Assembly (NCBI RefSeq): GCF_037126465.1
Contig: NC_088201.1
Span: 65,866,879-65,930,878, forward strand
Source of the DNA: Ornithodoros turicata
Taxonomy: Eukaryota; Arthropoda; Arachnida; Ixodida; Argasidae
DNA: 64,000 bases
Reading direction: 5' to 3'
Part shown: in pieces, positions 1 to 11,800 of the stretch
Numbering within the stretch: position 1 is the first letter of the stretch
Layout: each line of letters begins with the position of its first letter
Notes under the pieces: model-generated
Seen by the model: the letters and a program-made list of their open reading frames with translations, nothing else
Database searches by the model: none
Told to the model about the DNA's origin: nothing
Program-made: the position numbers and the translations under genes

Positions 1-147
1 TGACTAGGCAATTTCCGGACTTAAATTTCCCATGACGAAAATTCATAAGTGTTCTTATACGATGGCAAAAACTCTCTGAAGGCGAATACCGTTGACCCCG
101 TAATTTTTCGACGTGTAGATTTTTAAATGCAATTTTTTGACACGTTA
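1..147. repeat. Partial repeat at window edge
   Basis: The first bases (tgactaggcaatttcc) resemble the inner part of the right arm of the next element (around 770-880). The window probably opens inside another degenerate copy of the same palindromic family. No gene is visible. Confidence 0.35.
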
Positions 148-938
148 CGTGATTCACGAACCAGGTTATTTGAGGTTTATAAGAAAACGGTAGAACGGAA
201 AAATATGCGGTCAACGGCTCCGGTGCGGCAATTAAGTTTGCCATCTTGAAAAAATACTTTTGTCGAATTTCAATTGCAATAAATTGAAATTTCTGAATTG
301 AACTCTGAAATTTGCCTAGTCAACATACTGTTTTTTTTTACAGATTCAGGAAGGCCGTGGCGAACTTAGTCTAATACACCGGAAGCGGAAATCTCTAATG
401 CTACAGCAAGTGCGTATTTCACCGGCGCACGAAATCGGCCGCAAAGATGCGATGAAAGGAGGACATGCCCCTGCCCTGTACCAATGGGAATCCATGTAGC
501 CTCAGACTATTATCGCGATGTCTCTTCCTTTCCCTTTCCTCTTGTTTCTTGCAGTGTTCGGTCTATCTTCTGGGCAGGGGCATGTCCTCCTCTCATCGCA
601 TCTTTGCGGCCGATTTCGTGGGGCGTTGAAATACGCGCGTCAGAAAAAGCCGATTTTCACAATTTTTTTGTACTCGTTGTAGATTTCGGCTTTCGGTGTA
701 TTCGACTAAGTTCGCCACGGGCTTCCTGATTCTATAAAAAAGAAAAAAAGAAAACAATATGTTGACTAGGAAAATTTCAGAGTTCAATTAAGAAATTTCA
801 ATTTATTGGAATTCAAATTCGGCAACAGTATTTTTTGAGGATAAACTTAATTACCGCACGGCAGCCGTTGACTGCATATTTTCCGTTCTACCGTGTTGTT
901 ATAAACCCCAATTGACATGGTTCGTGAATCACCCTGTA
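148..938. mobile_element. Palindromic MITE-like element
   Basis: The left arm (about 150-480) and right arm (about 565-935) are inverted copies. For example gattcacgaacc at 151 mirrors ggttcgtgaatc at 919, and the ggcaggggcatgtcctcct block near 560-580 mirrors 462-480. The right end finishes in caccctgta, while the left end is degenerate. ORFs inside are only palindrome shadows. It is non-autonomous and its superfamily is not resolved; the CAGGGTG-type end suggests a TA-inserting family. Confidence 0.6.
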
Positions 939-944
939 TAGTAT

Positions 945-1692
945 ACAGGGTGTCTCAGTTAAATGCCCGGGCTAAATAATTCGGGAACGGGTGCACCAAT
1001 CGAAGAACTTTCTTTTTTACAAGTATCTGTCCGATACCGCCTACAAGCTGCGCACTGTGCGAATGAGTGGGAGGCGCTCATTATTTAAATAAAAATTCAA
1101 ATGAGTTTCGTCAAAAACCATTGTTTCTAAAGCAGGGCGCCTTGGGTATTAAAATTGGTACTACCCCTTTCGGGACCTTTTAGAGAAAAATATGCAACTG
1201 AAGCGGGTCATTTGTTGCAGCAATTAATTGGTTTCGGTTTACATATTTTTGTCGCGGCTGGTAGAGGCGAAGCGCAAAAGGGGCGTTAATTCATTGATGT
1301 AAGGACGTAATTCATTGATCGATAAGCGAGTGCAAAAGCGTAGTTTTGCGCCTCACCACGACAAGCCGCGACAAAAATATGTAAACCGAAACAATTAATT
1401 ACTACAAGAAATGACCCGCTTCGGTTGCAGATTATTCTCAAAGGTGTGCACTGAAGGTCCTAAAAGGGGCAGTACTCATTTTAATACAGACTGCACCCTG
1501 CTTTAGAAATAATGTTTTTTGACGAATGTTTTTTTTAAATAATGAGCGCCTCCCACTCATTTACACGGTGCGCAGCTTGTAGGCGGTATCAGACAGACGC
1601 TTGTAAAAAAGAAAGTTCTTCGGTTGGTGCACCGGTTAGCGAATATATAAAACATGCTTCTACATGTAACCCTGTTTCATGGCTCATCCCTG
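945..1692. mobile_element. Palindromic MITE, CAGGGTGTC ends
   Basis: It starts in ta-cagggtgtctcag and ends in tccctg-ta. Arms 985-1265 and 1345-1640 are inverted copies: gggtgcaccaatcgaagaac mirrors gttcttcggttggtgcacc. The loop near 1270-1340 is about 75 bp. It directly abuts the preceding element. No protein is encoded. A possible relative lies near 37,117 (gagggtgtttcacg ... ctgaataattcgg). Confidence 0.65.
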
Positions 1693-3462
1693 TATGGACA
1701 TTCACTTCTTTTCGGTACACCTCTGAAAATGAACATAAATGCTTACTTACCTTGAGCGTGTCAGGAACGTACTTTACACAACTGGCGCGACCGGCACAAA
1801 TGTAATTGCACCACATTTTTGAAATGTAGTGTGAAGTGTAGTGTATTTTTGTCGATGTTGACTGAGAGATCTCCTGAACGCTAAATTCCGTAAATTCCTT
1901 CAACAATACAACGGTGCATTTGATTGTCCACTCGCAAGCGTAGACAAACAGTTAACCCGCGTCCTGCCCACATGCGGTAGAGATGTACGCAACCGCCTGT
2001 CGCTTGCCGCGCGTTTGCATGCCGCCCCAGCTATACTGCCTCCGCCCGCGACTCTCCACAGCGAGAGCTTCTGATACCGTGTTCGACAAGATGGCGAACG
2101 ACAGCGAAGTCGAGCTATTATTTGTAGTGAACGTTTCCGTTCTTACACATCTGAGCTTTTGCGAAATCAACATCGCAGACGCAAGAAACGCAGGCTTTGG
2201 GTTCACTCGCTGTGGCGATAGAGCATTCTTTTCTTGTGAACAATGTTTAGCTTTCAACTTCCTGACACTAGTCAAAATCTTACTTTACTTACCTGTAGTC
2301 CCAAATTTTACTCCAGTGTCGGCCTAAAAAGCAAACAGCAAGTTTATTTTCATGCAACGCTCTATAATCAGCAATGACATTTTATTTCCTTCATAAATTC
2401 GACGGTTGAAAAACGTGAGCATCACTGCGACATACCTTCCAGTCAACGCCGTCAATGCTCTCCGTGCGGGAGGCCGGAAGAAAACAAGAACGCACGCAAC
2501 TTCCGTTTACTTCATGATTGGCTGAGCATGTGCGGATGCCGCTAAAAATCGTGCACTGCGCGACCCTCAAAAAGCGGAAAGCGGAGGTGGCTTTCCCCGC
2601 CCAGCGGCAAGAGTTTACCGCCGCGCAGATTCTCCGCATGTGGGTACGCGGCCTTACGGTGGTTATCGTCTATCAACTGCTAGGCCAGAGAGAGAGGAGA
2701 CTGTTGACGACGCAGGTAAGAGCGAGAGTAGGAAACACAAGCACAAAAAAACAAAACAAAAAATAAAACAGGAACAACATTTTGGCGCACTCGGCACAAA
2801 TAGGCGGCACATTACTTTCAGTAGACAACTTTCCTCTCATGAAGCGTTCGAGCTTGATTTGTGCCGCGTATTAGGATTAAAATGACACATACAGCCTCGT
2901 ATCGCCTACAAAATGACGGGAAAAACGTACGTACACAGAAAACGTACACACAAAAACGTACACAGTAAGCGTATTGGGATTTAGAGAGTATTTACACCGC
3001 GCGCGCTGTACATGCCTGTTCCACTCCACAGTTCCTCCTCTTTCGAATGCTTCTGGCTTTGTTCGCAGTGCGCAATTTTAACTTGCAAATATTTGTTGCA
3101 ACATGCCTCAGCAACTCTTTCAACCATCTTTGGCGAGTGCATTCCCTGCAACGGATGCTGGAGCACGAGACGAGCGTCGACACAAAGTGCGAACAACGAA
3201 GCATGGAAATTCACGTCGTGCTTCCGATCGCGGCGAACCTATAGGGGAAGGGATGCCGCTCAGAACATCTAAGTCGGGGTAAGTGTCTCCCCTATGATGG
3301 ACGTGCTATTGAATTTCTACTGCAAAAAGTCCAAACAGGCAGTAGACTTTATTTGGACAGAGCTCTTTCTTTTCGTTTTCCTTTCTTTGTCTACTTGGTA
3401 CAGACAGTCAATAGTTTCTCTTGGCCGGCAATAGACACGTTGTCTTTGGAAATGTAATAGAC
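1693..3462. other. Unannotated; no supported gene
   Basis: Several ORFs of 60-115 codons overlap on both strands with none favoured. A short tandem repeat of aacgtacacag-like units lies at about 2,922-2,968. An open stretch beginning MANDSEVELL at 2,091 could be a first exon of something, but no splice partner or homolog is recognisable. Confidence 0.4.
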
Positions 3463-4137
3463 TACAGTCGTGTCTCGATTATCAGGACACCTTAGTAGTC
3501 CATTTTCGTCGAATTTCCAGATAACCGAACCAAGCAAAATTCCGGGGAAACCCAAACATTTTTGGGGACCTCTTTATAGCTCCGTAAAAGGAAACAAGGA
3601 AAAGATCGTTACCTCAAAAATTAATGCGTAGTGGGCTGCTTGAGATAGTAAGCACCCGCCGTGTGACAATTTTGGTAACAGCCACGGCCCCCGCTGCATC
3701 ACCCTGCAGTTAGGTAATGTCACAGAAAGTTGGTCCTGCGCACATGTTTTTGACTTTTTGCAAATGCCTCTGGCATAGGCCAGGAGACGATGTTGTCGGA
3801 CGGCTTAGACATTGACGATCACATGCGGATTTCTTGACCCACGGTGGGTATAGGCAACATCTTCTATCGTCTAGCGTCTTATCGTCTACCATCTCTACCA
3901 TGTGCCCGCACAGACCAAAAGCGAGTGACCTCGGAAGAAACGGGTGTCAGAGTAGAGAATGCCCCGTGAGATGCGACCGTTTTCCGGAATAATGCGAACA
4001 CAGCACATGCCAGGAAGCATGGACAGAGGACCTTGGCGCTTTTCCGGATAAGAGAATTAGAATGACCCAGGTCCTAAAAGATTGTTCCCCGTATTTGCTG
4101 TCCGGATACAGATAACGAATTCCGGATAACCGAGACA
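3463..4137. mobile_element. Possible pogo/Tigger-like MITE remnant
   Basis: The left end ta-cagtcgtgtctcgattatc and the right portion ccggataaccgagac near 4,120-4,135 are imperfect inverted copies of the CAGTCG..CTCGATTAT type of terminus usual in pogo/Tigger elements. The interior repeats the words ccggataa and ccagataacc. No transposase is left. The right boundary is uncertain because a hairpin repeat follows directly. Confidence 0.4.
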
Positions 4138-4142
4138 AAATC

Positions 4143-4563
4143 CAATGTTCACAAGGTGCTACATTTTTTTTTTTTTTTGTCTGTGTGAAACAACACTTCC
4201 CGACAGCCCCCCACAAGCAGGCGATATAGAGTAGTAGCCAAACTATAAATGGCAGATGACATGAAAGACAAATTAGTCGCATAGGGCCAAATGGTAATGT
4301 CATATCTTGCTTATCCGGAGCTCAGATATCCGGAAAACTCGTTACCGGACTCCATTACCGGAAACGAACTTGGTAGCAAGTTCGTTCCCGGTAATGTAGT
4401 CCGGATAACGAGTTTTGACCCTATTCATTGGCTCATTTGGCCCTCTGCGATTAATTTGTCTTTAATTTGCTACTACGCTATATCACCTGCTTGTGGGGGG
4501 CTGTCGGGAAGTGTTGTTTCACACAGACAAAAAAGAAAAAAAATTGTAGCGCCTTGTGAACAT
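4143..4563. repeat. Long hairpin (foldback) repeat
   Basis: atgttcacaaggtgctac at 4,143 mirrors gtagcgccttgtgaacat at 4,546. The arms contain the mirrored cttcccgacagcc and acctgcttgtgggg blocks. The centre acttggtagcaagt lies inside a second, tighter inverted repeat (4,340-4,410). The left arm is longer by a poly-T run. Confidence 0.65.
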
Positions 4564-5600
4564 CTTTTGACAGTCATTGGCATTTCGTGTGGTTACTCCC
4601 CCTGCACCCACCCTCCGTTCCAGTTCAAAAGAAAATCTATTGAATCTTTTGTTCCTTCAAAGAAATGTATAGGGTACACATTTTCGATTGCTGGAGCAAA
4701 TTATTGACAGATGTTGAAAAGTGCCCACTGCGTACCTCTTCGAGTTCTATTGAGTTCCTGTTGTGTTCCTGTATTGATGTTTCTTTCTTTTTTTACCTGT
4801 GTTGAGAAGCAATACATGGCCGTCATTGGCACACGTACCACGAGAAAACATATACCATATATTACTTGTCGTGCGAGCTGCCGCAAATTCGAGTGTCCTG
4901 CTTGTCTCTGTGTCAGAATGTAGGGTGAGGTGCCCCATCTTAATTCGATTACACACACATCCAACACTGAAATGAGGAATTGCTTGGAGTCCATTGAAAT
5001 CAAACTTGTGCAGTTCTTTAGCAATCAGCTAATTTCAATTTTTGTGTCCAGCCCCAAAATCAGGGGTGTCAAGAAGACTGCGCAAAGGCAATGTCGAACA
5101 TGGCCCTTGCATTTCAATTTCAGAAGTCTTACTCGAACGAATCGTGATCAGCTGTCTCCAATTGCCCCGAAAGGGCTACATATTCCAAAAGCCGCTGATA
5201 ACTTACTATCTCAAAACCGTACCACATGTACCGCATCATAGAACCCGATATGATAAAAAAATTCCAGATCTACATACTTAAATGGCGATCGAAATATCCT
5301 TGGCAGTGACTGATTCAATATAGGCTTTGGAGCAAAAGCTTTCTTGCAGAGTGGTCCTGAAGGAGGTAATTCATGTCTGGGAACGATGTGCCGAGTAACA
5401 GATACACAGTAAGCTTGTTCTGGATAAGCCACTGCAGGTGATACATGACGGAACTGATGTTATCTAATCTCCCGGGTCAGCTGTTGTGCCTTGCGCATAT
5501 ACTGTCTGAATACAACGGGAAGGTGAATTTCTCACCACTATGGTCCTCTAATCTTCGCTTTGTGCGCTCTATAGGGTGTACACTCTCCCATGCCCACCAG
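4564..5600. other. Upstream flank of the host gene; no feature recognised
   Basis: Only short ORFs are present. A possible splice acceptor (cccatgcccaccag) ends at 5,600. The sequence upstream of the first recognised coding exon may hold a promoter or a 5' UTR exon, but no core promoter motif can be defended. Confidence 0.3.
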
Positions 5601-5878
5601 AAATGCAACGAACATCTCGTGACCACCCTTTGTCCCGCTCGCTCGGAACGGCCACAGGCTTCCTAGACGACTATCACAGGCACAGGATGCGGCATGAGAT
5701 GCAACATACTATGGATGATATGTACACTGAGCGACGCCGTGAGCAAAGCCAGGCACAGCTTTTGGCACGACCCGCCGGGTCCCGCGTTTCTGTTCCCTCT
5801 GACCTTGGACAAGAGGAGCCGTGTGGAAGGTTTTATAAACCGAATCCTGTGTTGTCACACGAAATCATGTTGCTTCAG
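5601..5878 (+). CDS. Exon 1 (coding from 5,603)
   Basis: It begins after cccatgcccaccag with aaATG and ends ...CTTCAG|gtacga. It encodes 92 residues starting MQRTSRDHP, with an Arg/Met/His-rich helix (HRHRMRHEMQHTMDDMY) and a stretch ending LSHEIMLLQ. The reading frame is open back to 5,552, so a longer or upstream 5' exon cannot be excluded. Confidence 0.68.
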
Positions 5879-8800
5879 GTACGATTCTCCTTCTCATTGT
5901 CTAGCTATTGCCCGCGGTCCTTATTTTTGAAGCTATAAGTAAGACACTTCTTGACTCCGTGAGGAGAAATTTCACTGACACATTACGGACGTTTGACATT
6001 TTCTCTTAGCGAGCATACCACCACAGACACCGAGCACCCTGCTGCCATTCTCCTTAAAGATACCCATCAATCAAAATAGTAGTAGTAGCTGAGGCAATGA
6101 AACATACGACGAATGTAGCACTGCCATTCATTAAAATGTTGCCTTTGATAAACCTGTCTGTGGTGTGAGGTCAGGTTAGATCCATCAACACTCATTTTCC
6201 CGTTAGAAACTCGCAGAAATGTCCTATACCTCAGAGAACATAGAGTATCTGACTCGCAAACTCCGTTCACCATGGCTTACCTGAGAAAAAGCTTGATCTT
6301 GGGATGGGATGATGGGTAGCTGAGCAAAGGACTGAACACTCATGCGCGGATAAACCACGTGCAGTACTTGAATCTATGGTGGAATTCGAGAGTGCATACG
6401 CCGGTTCTGCCCTCTTTTTTCAAATAATTGTTTGTGTGAATGCATTTAAGAGCTAAATGACTGCTGGTGGGCATGGTAGCACTGTAGTCTTTTCTCCAGC
6501 CGTCCCTACGAGGAACTCGTGTCAACCTATTATGTAATCCTATCGTATATATATATATATATATATGTATATATCACATACGATTATTAACAGTGTGCCC
6601 TGGCCGTACGCTGTTCTCTTCTCTTACCAACAAACAGGAGCGTGTGCGTCGGCAGACCCGTGAAGGGCAGGTCCACGATGAAGAGCAAATGCGGCAACAG
6701 ATGCATTTTCAACGTCTTCAGCAGCAACCAGAGATTCAACATCAACAGCAGCTCCAACAGCAACAGATACAGCAGCAGCTTATGCAACAGCAACAAGAAA
6801 TGCAAAAGCAGCGAATGCGTTTGCAACAAGCGGAGCGCCAATACGCACAGCACCCGGCGACCCAACGCAGCGAAAGAGATCAAGTTGACCGGACACAGGC
6901 AGGTGACAACAAAGGTGCGCCACAACGGAAACGAATACATCGACGACGGGACAGACAGAACTTCAAGGCGGATCAGTGTGCTGCTGCTCCTGTAGCTGCT
7001 GCTAATGAAGTAGCACGGCCCAGAGATCCGAATCAGGTTAGTACACAGAAGAGCGCGTACCTGAGGGAGCTCAGGTAGAATTTACGATCTAATAATCCTT
7101 GGCGAACCTCACCACTGCTTGGATATAGGCAGGTTTTATTAAGAGCTGTAAGTTAATGTGCGTATCTTACTAACCTAATAAGTCCCCAGTTACGAAAGCA
7201 ACGCGAAATATGCGATTGACACACCGAACTATTGGAAGGGGGGAGTCAAGGTAGCTTGCCGTTGTTGGCCGCACTCAAGTGGGCATCGTCACAACTATAA
7301 AAAAAAAAAAAAAAAGACCTTGTCGAGTTACTCTCAAACCACCAATCTCTGTGCGCTCCTTAGTTTCGTTCCCAGCGACACTGTTAAAACAGAACTTCAC
7401 CACATAGCACGTTCCTAGCCAACCATCATACCGAATGATATCATTCTGTGTCATGATTGGTTCAAAACAGGGGGGAGGCGCCTATCTGGGACAAGATAAT
7501 CTGTCCCAGATAGGCGCCTCCTCCCATTTTCAACAAATCAATGCACAGAATGATATCATTCGGTGTGATGGTTGGCTAGGAGCGTGCAATGTGGTGAAGT
7601 TCTGTTTTAACAGTGGACGACACAACAGGAGTGAACAGCCAAAATTCTTTCCTATTGGGATGAATGCTGGTGGCCGCTGTCTGGCGATAACATCACATTC
7701 CATATAACCAATCATCCGGTACACATCTGAATAGCGTATCAACGTTCGAAAGATCGAGGAAAAAGATGCTTGCTTCCGCGTGCGATATGCACAGTTCACG
7801 GGAGGAGTGCTGGCAGAGGCGATCAGAGCGTCGAACCGAAGCGTTTGTCGGTTTGTTTCGGGTTCGGGTTCGGCCATAAAGGTTCGGTTCCGGTTCAGAG
7901 GCTGTAAACCGGTTCGGAACCGGTACGAGATTTTAATATGCTACAAAATTATAGCTAGCCACTAAAAAGGATGCATGCTCTATGCTTTTATGCATTTATT
8001 GCTGTTTTTCGACCAACAGGGCTCCCTTTCATCCCTTCTCCGAGCAACATGCCACCAATCTAGGCATGAAGACCGCTCGAATCCCCACGTCACCCCCAGC
8101 CCGCACCCCCAGGAAACGATTTAAATATAAAAAAAACACACACATAAAAGAAACGATATGCCTGGATTATAGCGGTGACACGTCATTTGGAAGTGGAACG
8201 TATTTTTTGTGTAACATCTTCATATGGCAAATGAACTAGTCACTATTGCTCAAATGAACTTCTAACGTCCCATCGAAGCCTACCTGGGCGTGACTAGGTT
8301 GATGCACTAACATATACAGGGTGTCTTTTTTTTCTTCGGTACAGATTTTTCATAAAAAACTAAGGGCCATAGACATCCTGTCTCCACTTCTATAATCTCT
8401 GGGCCGGCGGACGTTCTTGGCCATCTGTTGCTCAACCGTTGAATGACTAATTACCTAAAAATCGTTAGTTAACTTTTGAATTATAAAAGCTACAAAGTTG
8501 TCCCAATGAGAACATCTGTTCCTTTCGGTCACCTGATATCGTAGCCGTTTCCAGAACAAAAATCCGTTCGGAAATTCGTGAAGGAACACAATTTTTTCTT
8601 TATTTTGTTCATTGCGCATCTTCGGAGACCCGCCTTTCCGTCACCCCGAATGTGAGATGGTGAAAGAGCACACTGTCGCCCCTTGCGCCCTGGGAAAAGA
8701 TTAAAAGAAAACAGAAAATGCAACAGGGCAGTTCCGATAGCGTCACCCTATACGTGTTTTTGTTTTGTTTCCGCAAGTCAAAGCTCATCTTCAACGCATG

Positions 8801-11800
8801 AGGCGGCACTGCTCTTTCACCCTCTCACATTGGGGGCGAAGGAAAGACGAGTCTCCGAAGATGCGGAACGAATGAAATAAAGAAATGGTGTTCCTTCACG
8901 ATTTTTTTTTTTTTTGACGATCTACCGAACGGATTTTTGTTCTGAAAACGGCAACGATGTCAGGTGAACGAAAGGAACAGATGTTCTCATTGGGGCAACT
9001 TCGTATCTTTTATAATTAAAGAGTCAATTAACGATTTTTAGGTAATTAGGGATTCGACGGTTGAGCAACAGATGGCCAAGAACATCCGCAGACCCAGAGA
9101 TGACAGAAGTGAAAACAGGGTGTCTATAGCCCTTAGTTTTTTTATGAAAAATCTGTACCGAAGAAAAAAGACACCCTGTATGAAGTTGGAGGGACTTCAC
9201 TCACCGAAACTTGCATTCACCTCCGTGTGCTTTCTTTCGCCTTCTTTGCGTCTGCGTTCTGACAGACTGGCGCATCTTCGGTCAGCGTCTACACCTCTAA
9301 AATCGAAAATATAGAAGTATGCCACACTCTAATTCGGAGAGAGAGTGTGGGCGTACGTCCTTTTGTGTCAATTTGGATACATGAAAACTGACACAAAAAG
9401 GTGTACGCCCTCCTCTCTTATCCTCAGAAGGGATAACCCTATCATTCGTGGCAATGGTTGGCGCACAGAGTGCACGCCGTAGCCGCCGCTGTCTGCGCCG
9501 GGGCACTTCCAAGTTGCAAATGAAACTACTGAACTGCTGTGACAGGCGAGTCGCGGCACACTTGCAGCAGCAGTGCAGTGCAGCCTTATTGAACATAGTG
9601 GTTCTTTGGCTACGTGTTTAATGTTCCACATGACGTTGTTACAATGCACTGCTGCTGCAAACTTTCGAAGGTAGGAACGACAAAACACGTTTTTTGTATA
9701 AGCGGCGGCGAGAGGACAACTTCCATCACCCTTGGCCTTGTATGTCCCGCCCAACCGCATGGTCGGCCAGATCTAGAGTATTATGTCACATAAAACCACC
9801 ACCATGTCGCCACCAGACGATGGGAAGGATAACAGGCGGCACACACTAACTCGAACCGATCCAGTATCCCTAACCGGTAACCGAAGCTTTTAAATCGGTT
9901 CGGTTCCGGTTCAGCTCTAAGATGGCGCTAGTAATTACGGTTCAGTTCCAGCTAAAAATAACGGTTAATTCCGGTATTTGGTTTCATTTCCAGTTCGGTT
10001 CGACGCTCTGTATGCGATATCTTTTCTACACTGATTCCCGAGCGGGAGAAAATGAACGGGCACGAAATGAACACGAAAGAACACGAAAATGAACGAAAAC
10101 CACACGGCAAACGGCAGTCTACACGTGCACATTTCCTGTGACTACCACGGGGTGGCAGCAGTAATGGCGGCGCCCATTCCTGTATAGAACAGACAGACAG
10201 ACGATGATCCGATGGGAAACTGCTTCGCACGCCCCGTCTTAGTAGGCCGTAGGCCAAGGAGTGGCGGTGGCGGAAATCGAACCCACACCCATCTATACGC
10301 ATTTGTCTGTCGTGTTCGTCTTAATTGGTCTCTCAGCCTCTGCAATTTACGTTGCTTTCCCTCTCTATCAAACCTTCAGTTAGCACTGTAGTGAATGGTA
10401 TAAGTTCTATATGATATCCAGCATCACGATTAAATTTTTCTCTTTTGCCCGGTTAGATGCAAGCAGGACAAGAACGGCAGCCCGCTGCCGTGCCTGCGCA
10501 TTATTCTTACCCTCAAGTGCTTCAAGGCTATGACACCAGCGGCTATCCTTGCTACATCATTCCAGAGCAGGACGGTCACCACTTGAAGGTGAGCGATGAT
10601 TGAGCAAGTCATTGTCACGTGTATAATGAGGCGTGGTGTAAAACACCTCGCACACTCCAGAAATTGCAGGCTGGACATATCCTCCGTCCCCGAGGTTCTA
10701 GCACCGAAATATGCGCGATAACTCAGCCTAATGCGCATTTGTGTCAGGAAACGTGCCAAGTGCAGAGGCACATTCTTTGACGTTGCTTGCCAAACCCTTT
10801 TCATATTGGATATCGAGCTCCCTAGCTCCCCCGCCGCCAGCTTTTTTCGTCAACTTCACCTATATTGCACCTCGTTCGGGCTATACAGTTGTGACACTGA
10901 CCAACAGCCTGAGGACAACGAGGGCCAAGCCAGTCACCACCATCAGCACTGTGGAATCACCACCACCTGAACCAGTGACGTTCGGTTACTAAAGTCATCT
11001 ATGTGCTTATACTGTTTAGCTATAACCTTGTCTTGGCTTGGGCCGGCCTCAGGATACACACTTATCTCGCACATCGTTTACGTCGAGAGGTCTCAGTTTG
11101 GTTCATACGCGGCACATGGCGAGAATAAATTGGGAGGAAAACCCCATCCAGACAACGTTTCGCTAACTGTGTGCTGCATGCCATCTCCGGATCAGATTAC
11201 CTGTCACTGTGAAATGTGGAGCTTTCGTGTAGGGTTGTAATGAATGGCTCCGGAATACTGCTGGGATACTTTGTGGGTAAACTTGAGCTGACCCAGTGCT
11301 TGTTACCATAGTTTGTAATTTCTATAACGTGTAAAAATTCTAGAGCCAAAAAGAAAGACGTAGGCCCTGTAGATGGACGCCTCTGCGACGCTCGTATCTT
11401 GCGACACGCGGTGAAGGGCATGAATGGGCACGACCGTTCCCACTGATACGGGGCCGTGCTGAAAGTGCGATCGACAACTTCTAGATAACAGAAGCCTCAA
11501 CACACTTTCAATAACGTCACGCCATACATTTTTAGTGAGCAAGCAGCAAGCTTTTCTCCTCTTTGCTCTTTCGGTGACATCACATCTATCTATGGCCAAC
11601 AGCCACAGTAGGGCCATGTGCGTGACGTCAATTGAAAGAATGCAAAGGCCTTCTCTGTTATCTAGAAGGTGTTGGTTCGACCCACTTCCAGATATACGAA
11701 AGCGGACTCGTCAAGGTATACACAAAGAGCGAGACAAAGAAGATAAATTGTGGGTTTCTAATGGCGAATTCGCTTAATTGGTCAAAATGTGGCAAAACGG

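Larger units (their letters stand above)
7824..10009. mobile_element. Composite element with GGTTC-rich ends (intron 2)
   Basis: Short terminal inverted repeats agagcgtcgaaccgaa (7,824) and ttcggttcgacgctct (9,994) enclose about 2.2 kb. Next to each end lie degenerate runs of ggttcggttccggttc-like words (7,840-7,925 and 9,850-9,995). A complete palindromic MITE (8,316-9,180) is nested inside. No coding potential is seen. The outer boundaries rest on a 16-bp inverted match only. Confidence 0.4.

Noticed and set aside
2391..2766. Overlapping ORFs on both strands as genes
   Set aside because: Mutual shadows in GC-rich DNA; no start, splice or homology evidence.
6587..6940. Leucine-rich minus-strand ORF resembling a membrane protein
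   Set aside because: It is the antisense of CAG/CAA codons in exon 2. The plus-strand exon has proper splice sites and phase.
10142..10345. tRNA-derived SINE on the minus strand
   Set aside because: A box-B-like gggttcgatttcc is present, but box A and a tail are not convincing and no target duplication is visible.
10741..10992. Extra exon of the host gene after exon 3
   Set aside because: It is an open P/T-rich frame, but possible acceptors give a stop or the wrong phase, and exon 3 joins exon 4 in frame without it.
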